9,913 nt of DNA from Oscillospiraceae bacterium (GTDB taxonomy: Bacteria; Bacillota; Clostridia; Oscillospirales; Ruminococcaceae), in NCBI GenBank assembly GCA_020024175.1, contig JAHHUB010000052.1, forward strand, positions 1 to 9,913. Direction: 5' to 3'. Below the pieces are notes generated by a model. The model ran no database searches. It was given only the letters and a program-made list of their open reading frames with translations, and was not told where the DNA came from. The position numbers were made by a program, and so were the translations under genes. Below are positions 6,286 through 9,913 of the stretch, one piece after another. The number at the start of each line of letters is the position of its first letter. Position 1 is the stretch's first letter.

Positions 6286-6705
6286 TTATTTTTCGACTTT
6301 AATTTCCACTTCATCTACAGCGGTAATTTTTGCATCTTTGTTTTTGTCGTCCTTTTTAATTAAAGAGGAAACTTTGTCCATAACTTCCGGAACAAGATTT
6401 ACTATTTTATCTGCTGTATTTTTACTGGTTGACATTTGAAGAAGCTGTACTTCACTGCCGTTAATTACTATAAATGCCAAAGGGTTAATTGTAACGCCGC
6501 TGCCGTTGCCGCCACCGAAAGGCTGACCGGGTTTTTGGCTTGGAATATCGCTGCCAGCAGTTACAAATCCAAAAGATACTTTTGAAATCGGAATAATAGT
6601 AATTTGTCCCACTTGAATAGGGTCTCCGATAATTGTGTTTACATCAACCAAATCACGAAGATTTTGCATGGAAGAATCCATAAGTTCGTTTACAATATGA
6701 GCCAT
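6286..6705 (-). CDS. ytfJ: Sporulation protein YtfJ/GerW
   Basis: The 139-residue protein fits the YtfJ (GerW) family: an N-terminal helix with LMDSSMQNLRDLVDVNTIIGDPI at about 8-30, then GQITIIPISKVSFGFVTAG at 33-51, the glycine-rich FGGGNGSG at 63-70, and INPLAFIVING before a VQLLQM strand. In Bacillus the protein is made during sporulation and is needed for proper germination, with an effect on the cortex-lytic enzyme SleB. The C-terminal 25 residues are charged and variable. The ATG is one base after the stop of the DUF2953 gene, whose last codons supply AAGGCGG as ribosome binding site, so the two are co-translated. Being next to DUF2953 and scpAB is the usual clostridial arrangement. 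Its presence suggests, but does not prove, a spore former. Confidence 0.92.
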   Translation of the reverse strand: MAHIVNELMDSSMQNLRDLVDVNTIIGDPIQVGQITIIPISKVSFGFVTAGSDIPSQKPGQPFGGGNGSGVTINPLAFIVINGSEVQLLQMSTSKNTADKIVNLVPEVMDKVSSLIKKDDKNKDAKITAVDEVEIKVEK

Positions 6706-6706
6706 A

Positions 6707-7342
6707 TTAATTTACCGCCTTTTCTTTATTATTTTTATTTGTGTTAAGATATGATTTGATAAATCCCACAGCAAAACCGACTGCTGCCGAAATAACTTTT
6801 GCAGGGGAAATATAAATTCGCATTTTTACATCTATATCCTCATCCTCACTGAGAAAATCGGGGTAGATGTTTATTTTCTCCGGTTTTATGCTGATAATAT
6901 TGCTTAGCATACCATATACAATAAAAAAACCTCCGTTATATTTGCCGTATTTCATAGCTGTATCAAAGGCATCATCACTTCCAATACGCCAGTTTACATT
7001 CAGTTTTCTTATTTTTATCGCACTTAAAAGTGCTTTGGTTGTTTTTTTGATATTTGGTAGCTGCTCTTTTAATGTGTTTAGAATTTCATTAAAATCAGAT
7101 GATGTAGTTTCTTTTTTGGGTTTTGGTTTATTTTTTTGAGGGGATTTTTTTGATTTTTTCTTTTGTTTTTTTGGTTCTTTATCTTTTTTTGGTTTGTCAT
7201 TTGGAAAAATAAGTTTTTTAAAAAATAAATATCCAAAAACCACATTATTTTTTTTGCCCAGTTCAATATCAAAATATACAGGTATGTAAAAAACGGAAAC
7301 GATACATATTATGACTGCCAAAATTATAACAAATGCTTTCAT
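6707..7342 (-). CDS. DUF2953 domain membrane protein
   Basis: The protein has 211 residues. An N-terminal membrane helix spans about 3-21, followed by a short strand region (YFDIELGKKNNVVFGYLFFKK), a lysine-rich linker at 50-77, and a C-terminal domain from about 83 with KIRKLNVNWRIGSDDAFDTA and a final hydrophobic stretch near 180-196. The order helix, linker, then an "IGxxDAxxTA" type segment with IYPDF further on is what DUF2953 proteins show, and they usually lie between scpB and ytfJ in clostridia, as here. No biochemical function is established for the family; the locus suggests a sporulation or envelope role. GGAGG is seven bases before the ATG. Four A7 runs on the coding strand in the linker make this a likely spot for slippage or sequencing error. 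Confidence 0.82.
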   Translation of the reverse strand: MKAFVIILAVIICIVSVFYIPVYFDIELGKKNNVVFGYLFFKKLIFPNDKPKKDKEPKKQKKKSKKSPQKNKPKPKKETTSSDFNEILNTLKEQLPNIKKTTKALLSAIKIRKLNVNWRIGSDDAFDTAMKYGKYNGGFFIVYGMLSNIISIKPEKINIYPDFLSEDEDIDVKMRIYISPAKVISAAVGFAVGFIKSYLNTNKNNKEKAVN

Positions 7343-7375
7343 TATGTCGCCTCCGTAATTTTAAATAGATTGATG

Positions 7376-7924
7376 TTATGTATTATCGCTTTCAAATTTT
7401 AGCTGTTCATTTTCCTGCAAGCTACTAACTTTAGGAAGTTCTTCCAAAGTTTCCATTCCAAAAGATATTAAAAAATTGTCATTGGTTTTATAGGCAATGG
7501 GTCTTCCCGGAATTTCCAGTCTGCCATGTTCTTCAATAAGGTCTTTTTCCACCAGAGAATTTACAATACTGCTGCTGTCAACGCCTCGGATTTGCTCAAT
7601 ATAGCTTTTGGTTACAGGCTGATTATATGCGATAATAGCCAGCACTTCCATAGCTGCCTGTGAAAGAGGAGTATTCTTTTTTACAGATACTGCGGTTTTG
7701 ATGGTTTCGGCATATTCCTTGCAAGTGGCAAGCTGATAGGAGTTATTGAGTTTTAATATTCTTACGGGAAAGTCCATTTCGCACAGCTTTTTTTCCAAAG
7801 AATCAATAGAATTTAAAACGACGGGAATATCCGCCACAACAGCGGAGGCAATTCTATCATCGGATACCGGTTCGCCTGCCGCAAATAATATTGCAAAAAT
7901 TTGTTTTTCTTTTTCCGAAAACAT
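7376..7924 (-). CDS. scpB: Segregation and condensation protein B
   Basis: ScpB is the winged-helix subunit (kite protein) that dimerises and binds ScpA to complete the Smc condensin, which compacts and separates new chromosomes. The 182-residue length is usual. It shows the N-terminal winged helix (KEKQIFAILFAAGEPVSDDRIA), and the second one with the strongly conserved LSQAAMEVLAIIAYNQPVTKSYIEQIRGVDS at about 87-117, then IPGRPIAYKTNDNFLISFG near 138-156. The last 25 residues are a variable tail. The ATG is four bases after the scpA stop, with AGGAGA upstream inside the scpA end, so the two subunits are coupled in translation. Secure. Confidence 0.96.
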   Translation of the reverse strand: MFSEKEKQIFAILFAAGEPVSDDRIASAVVADIPVVLNSIDSLEKKLCEMDFPVRILKLNNSYQLATCKEYAETIKTAVSVKKNTPLSQAAMEVLAIIAYNQPVTKSYIEQIRGVDSSSIVNSLVEKDLIEEHGRLEIPGRPIAYKTNDNFLISFGMETLEELPKVSSLQENEQLKFESDNT

Positions 7925-7928
7925 TTAT

Positions 7929-8633
7929 TTAAGCTCTCCTGTTGTTAAATATTATTTGTTCCTGATTTTCCGTTACAGTAGTTCTCTTCGCTTTGATAAG
8001 TTCCAGTACCGCCAAAAAAGTGGCTACCATAGCAGAGCGTTCTGCCGATTCATAAAAAATACAGTCAAATTCCTGTATGGGATTTTTGTAAAGGCTTTTT
8101 AAGAGATAGATAATTCGTGAGGATACTGAAACAAATTTTTTTGCCACAATGGGAGAAAAAACCGATGCCGATGGGGGAAGGAGTTTTTGTCCTTTTCCAA
8201 CTGCCGCCAAATAAGCTTTAAGCAGTTCTTTGGGGCTGTGTTTGCCGTGATAGGTTTTGTCAACATCTGTTTTTTCACCGGGGGATGTAAATATTTCCCC
8301 AAAGCGGTTTTGATTTTTAAGTTTTTCTGCCGCTTCTTTGCAGGCTTTGTATTCAAGAAGCTGGCCTGTAAGCTCAGCTTTTAGTTCTTCTTTTTCTTCT
8401 TCACTGCGGGGCAGCAGCATTACGGTTTTTATATACACAAGCCTTGCTGCCATTTCCAAAAACTCTCCTGCAGTTTCTAAATCTTTTTCGGGTATATTGT
8501 CAATATATTCCATATATTGATCTACAAGAGTGATTATTTCCACATCAAATATATCCATTTTATGTTTGGAGATAAGGTGGAGCAATAAATCCAAAGGACC
8601 TTCAAAATCGTTTAATTTGAATGATAAAGTCAT
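7929..8633 (-). CDS. scpA: Segregation and condensation protein A
   Basis: ScpA is the kleisin that bridges the two Smc heads and binds ScpB. The 234 residues start with the family signature FKLNDFEGPLDLLLHLISKHKMDI and include the region DQYMEYIDNIPEKDLETAGEFLEMAARLVYIKTVMLLP at about 39-75, which contacts the Smc neck. A variable central linker at about 105-160 follows, and a C-terminal winged helix ends with SAMVATFLAVLELIKAKRTTV. GGTGG lies about four bases before the ATG, and the ATG is eight bases after the stop of the site-2 protease gene. Length is close to that of Bacillus ScpA (about 250). Secure. Confidence 0.96.
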   Translation of the reverse strand: MTLSFKLNDFEGPLDLLLHLISKHKMDIFDVEIITLVDQYMEYIDNIPEKDLETAGEFLEMAARLVYIKTVMLLPRSEEEKEELKAELTGQLLEYKACKEAAEKLKNQNRFGEIFTSPGEKTDVDKTYHGKHSPKELLKAYLAAVGKGQKLLPPSASVFSPIVAKKFVSVSSRIIYLLKSLYKNPIQEFDCIFYESAERSAMVATFLAVLELIKAKRTTVTENQEQIIFNNRRA

Positions 8634-8641
8634 TATGCCAC

Positions 8642-9277
8642 CTATATGAAGAAAGTAATCTTGTCAAGAAACATAATTATAAATCCTGCAAGATATGAAA
8701 GTGGTGTGGTGATGATATTGGTAAACATAATAAGCACAAAGAAAATCATGGAAATTTGATTTTGATAAGCTAAAACTTTATAATAAGAATCATATGGGAG
8801 AAATACGGAAAGCATATTCCAACCATCAAGAGGAGGAACAGGTAAAAGATTAAATACAGCCAAATACACTGATGTCTGTATCATTGTAAGAACAATGGGA
8901 AAAATAAAGCCTAAAACAGAATAAAGTCCAAATCTGAAAAGCAGTTTATAAATTATCATAACAACCAGTGCCAAAATAATATTTGCCGCAGGCCCGGCTA
9001 ATGAAGTACAAAAAATGCCTTTTTTTCTGTCATAGAAATTGTTGCTGTTAATTGGAACAGGTTTTGCCCAGCCAAATCCGGTAAGTAAAATAAGAATTGT
9101 ACCAAATGGGTCTAAATGTGAAAAAGGATTTAGGTTAAGTCTGCCGTTATAACGGGCAGTGGTGTCTCCCATTTTTTCTGCTACCAGTGCATGGGCATAT
9201 TCATGGATTGGCATAATTGCCAACAGGAAAAATGCTCTTCCCAAAAGTGTCTGTAAGTTAAGTCCGAATAAATTCAT
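8642..9277 (-). CDS. Site-2 protease family intramembrane metalloprotease (M50)
   Basis: The 211-residue protein has five or six hydrophobic segments and the zinc-binding HEYAH motif at 25-29 (His25, Glu26, His29). It also carries NLLPVPPLDG at 143-152, where Asp151 should be the third zinc ligand, and the conserved GPAANI at 95-100. The AGRLNLNPFSHLDPFGT-like segment at 45-60 is typical of the small soluble-domain-free YwhC-like group. These proteins lack PDZ or CBS domains, and their substrates are mostly unknown. In many clostridia such a gene heads the scpAB cluster, as here. GGAGGT is four bases before the ATG and a promoter lies about 70 bases upstream. Both catalytic motifs are intact, so it should be active. 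The family is secure; the substrate cannot be guessed. Confidence 0.93.
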   Translation of the reverse strand: MNLFGLNLQTLLGRAFFLLAIMPIHEYAHALVAEKMGDTTARYNGRLNLNPFSHLDPFGTILILLTGFGWAKPVPINSNNFYDRKKGIFCTSLAGPAANIILALVVMIIYKLLFRFGLYSVLGFIFPIVLTMIQTSVYLAVFNLLPVPPLDGWNMLSVFLPYDSYYKVLAYQNQISMIFFVLIMFTNIITTPLSYLAGFIIMFLDKITFFI

Positions 9278-9347
9278 TTTGACCTCCGCTGAAAAATATT
9301 ATCTGAAATTATTATTCATCCATAAATTAGACAAATATACATCTTAA

Positions 9348-9376
9348 ATTATAACTACAATTTGTGAAAAAAACAA
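9348..9376 (-). promoter_or_regulatory. Probable promoter of the site-2 protease/scpAB operon
   Basis: On the minus strand TTGTTT (9376-9371) and a perfect TATAAT (9353-9348) are 17 bases apart. The -10 box is ideal and the -35 box matches three of six. It would give a leader of about 63 bases before the ATG at 9277. In such AT-rich sequence chance matches are common, so confidence is moderate. Confidence 0.6.
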
Positions 9377-9434
9377 GTATATTTTGAATTATATATTATT
9401 AACAAAAAAAAATAAATAAATTTGATAAAAAGGC

Positions 9435-9463
9435 TTGCATTTACGGAGAAAATTTGCTAAAAT
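9435..9463 (+). promoter_or_regulatory. Promoter of rpmB
   Basis: TTGCAT (9435-9440) and TAAAAT (9458-9463) are 17 bases apart, with an A-rich tract just upstream (9404-9430) that could act as an UP element. The likely start of transcription is near 9470, leaving a leader of about 38 bases that contains a strong AAGGAGGTG ribosome binding site at 9492-9500. It is back to back with the promoter of the site-2 protease operon. Confidence 0.8.
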
Positions 9464-9507
9464 ATAACCGTTGACTTATCCGAAGCAAATTAAGGAGGTG
9501 CAGACAC

Positions 9508-9696
9508 ATGGCAAAATGCGACATCTGCGGAAAAGGTGTTACTTTCGGAATTAAGGTTTCTCACTCTCACAGAAGAACTAACAGAGCAATGAAACCAAAT
9601 GTAAAGCGCGTAAAGGCAATTGTAGACGGTTCTCCTCGCCACATCAACGCCTGCACCCGCTGCTTACGTTCCAATAAAGTTACCCGTGCTGACTAG
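9508..9696 (+). CDS. rpmB: 50S ribosomal protein L28, zinc-ribbon (C+) form
   Basis: L28 is a small, basic protein of the large ribosomal subunit. The 62-residue length is typical. It starts MAKCDICGKG and has two CxxC pairs (Cys4/Cys7 and Cys49/Cys52), which mark the zinc-binding form of L28, plus VSHSHRRTNRAMKPN at about 17-31 and INACTRCLRSNKV near the end. AAGGAGGTG lies eight bases before the ATG. It is the only rightward gene here and has its own promoter and terminator, so it is monocistronic. Some Firmicutes have a second, zinc-free L28 for zinc shortage; whether this genome does cannot be seen here. Secure. Confidence 0.97.
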   Translation: MAKCDICGKGVTFGIKVSHSHRRTNRAMKPNVKRVKAIVDGSPRHINACTRCLRSNKVTRAD

Positions 9697-9719
9697 TTTT
9701 TTTAGATAAAGCTTACAGC

Positions 9720-9760
9720 AAACGAAGATTGAAGAACCATTTATGGTTCTTTTTTCGTTT
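9720..9760 (+). terminator. Nested intrinsic terminator after rpmB
   Basis: An inner stem AAGAACCA/TGGTTCTT (9732-9739 and 9744-9751) has a four-base loop and runs straight into six T (9750-9755). An outer pairing, AAACGAA (9720-9726) with TTCGTTT (9754-9760), can extend it. It lies 24 bases after the rpmB stop codon. Confidence 0.88.
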
Positions 9761-9797
9761 ATAAGGAAAACTTTAAAAGTAAATTAACTTTAAATTT

Positions 9798-9844
9798 AAA
9801 AAATTAAGCAGTTCCCTTTTTTTGGGACTGCTTAATTTTTTTTT
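9798..9844. terminator. Strong symmetrical (bidirectional) terminator
   Basis: A long perfect stem, from the AAAAAATTAAGCAGTTCCC arm (9798-9816) to the complementary arm starting GGGACTGCTTAA (9824-9835), closes a seven-T loop (left arm GTTCCC faces GGGAC, with one unpaired T). Nine T follow on the plus strand and six T on the minus strand, so it can terminate in both directions. Since rpmB already has a terminator, it probably also serves a leftward gene beyond the right edge. Confidence 0.85.
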
Positions 9845-9913
9845 ACTAGCTTTTTTTATTGATATACAATTTCAGAAAATCATCAATGGGGATAGGTTAA
9901 TTGATATAGTAAC

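Noticed and set aside
7078..7272. 64-codon lysine- and asparagine-rich frame inside the DUF2953 gene
   Set aside because: It is a shifted frame produced by the A-rich linker, without its own ribosome binding site; kept only as the possible outcome of slippage.
9278..9507. Riboswitch or L28 leader structure in the divergent gap
   Set aside because: Apart from the two promoters and the 7-base inverted repeat, the region is plain A/T-rich sequence without conserved riboswitch elements or stable stems.
9845..9913. Possible C-terminal end of a leftward gene at the right edge (for example ending SPLMIF at about 9872)
   Set aside because: Two minus-strand frames stop here after short stretches and neither can be recognised; too little sequence to choose.

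Overview
The window is an AT-rich stretch of chromosome that looks like an anaerobic, probably spore-forming member of the Clostridia (Bacillota). The reasons are the gene families and order (remA, gmk, rpoZ, priA; scpA, scpB, DUF2953, ytfJ, D-Ala-D-Ala carboxypeptidase, rluB), strong AGGAGG-type ribosome binding sites, use of TTG starts, and the sporulation-linked ytfJ/GerW gene. A finer placement cannot be read safely from the sequence. Apart from the last 0.4 kb, every gene lies on the minus strand. There is no sign of mobile elements, CRISPR, tRNA or rRNA.

Read in the direction of transcription (right to left), the first cluster starts at a sigma-A-type promoter near 9348-9376. It holds an intramembrane site-2 protease (9277-8642), scpA and scpB (condensin partners for chromosome segregation), a DUF2953 membrane protein, ytfJ, and, after a hairpin at 6195-6228, a secreted D-alanyl-D-alanine carboxypeptidase and the pseudouridine synthase rluB (ends 4215). 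This is the known scpAB/dac/rluB neighbourhood of Firmicutes, but without the spmA-spmB pair that commonly sits between the carboxypeptidase and rluB.

The second cluster starts at a near-consensus promoter, TTGACA-17-TACAAT, at 4163-4191. It runs yicC, an unrecognised 113-residue basic membrane protein, remA, gmk and rpoZ. A hairpin with a T-run follows, and then priA begins at a TTG start and runs off the left edge, with 563 codons visible. In Bacillus and many clostridia coaBC lies between rpoZ and priA; here it is absent.

At the right end rpmB (ribosomal protein L28, zinc-ribbon form) is transcribed rightward from its own promoter, divergently from the site-2 protease cluster. It is followed by a nested terminator hairpin and then by a long symmetrical hairpin that could terminate from both sides. 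The last 70 bases hold nothing I can assign.

Overall this is core chromosome: GMP phosphorylation, RNA polymerase omega, RNA processing, replication restart, chromosome condensation, wall trimming, rRNA modification and a ribosomal protein. I found no convincing new multi-gene system. The points worth a second look are the unknown small membrane protein inside the yicC-remA pair, the two missing neighbour genes, the intergenic hairpins placed directly before priA and the carboxypeptidase gene, and homopolymer tracts in the DUF2953 gene.
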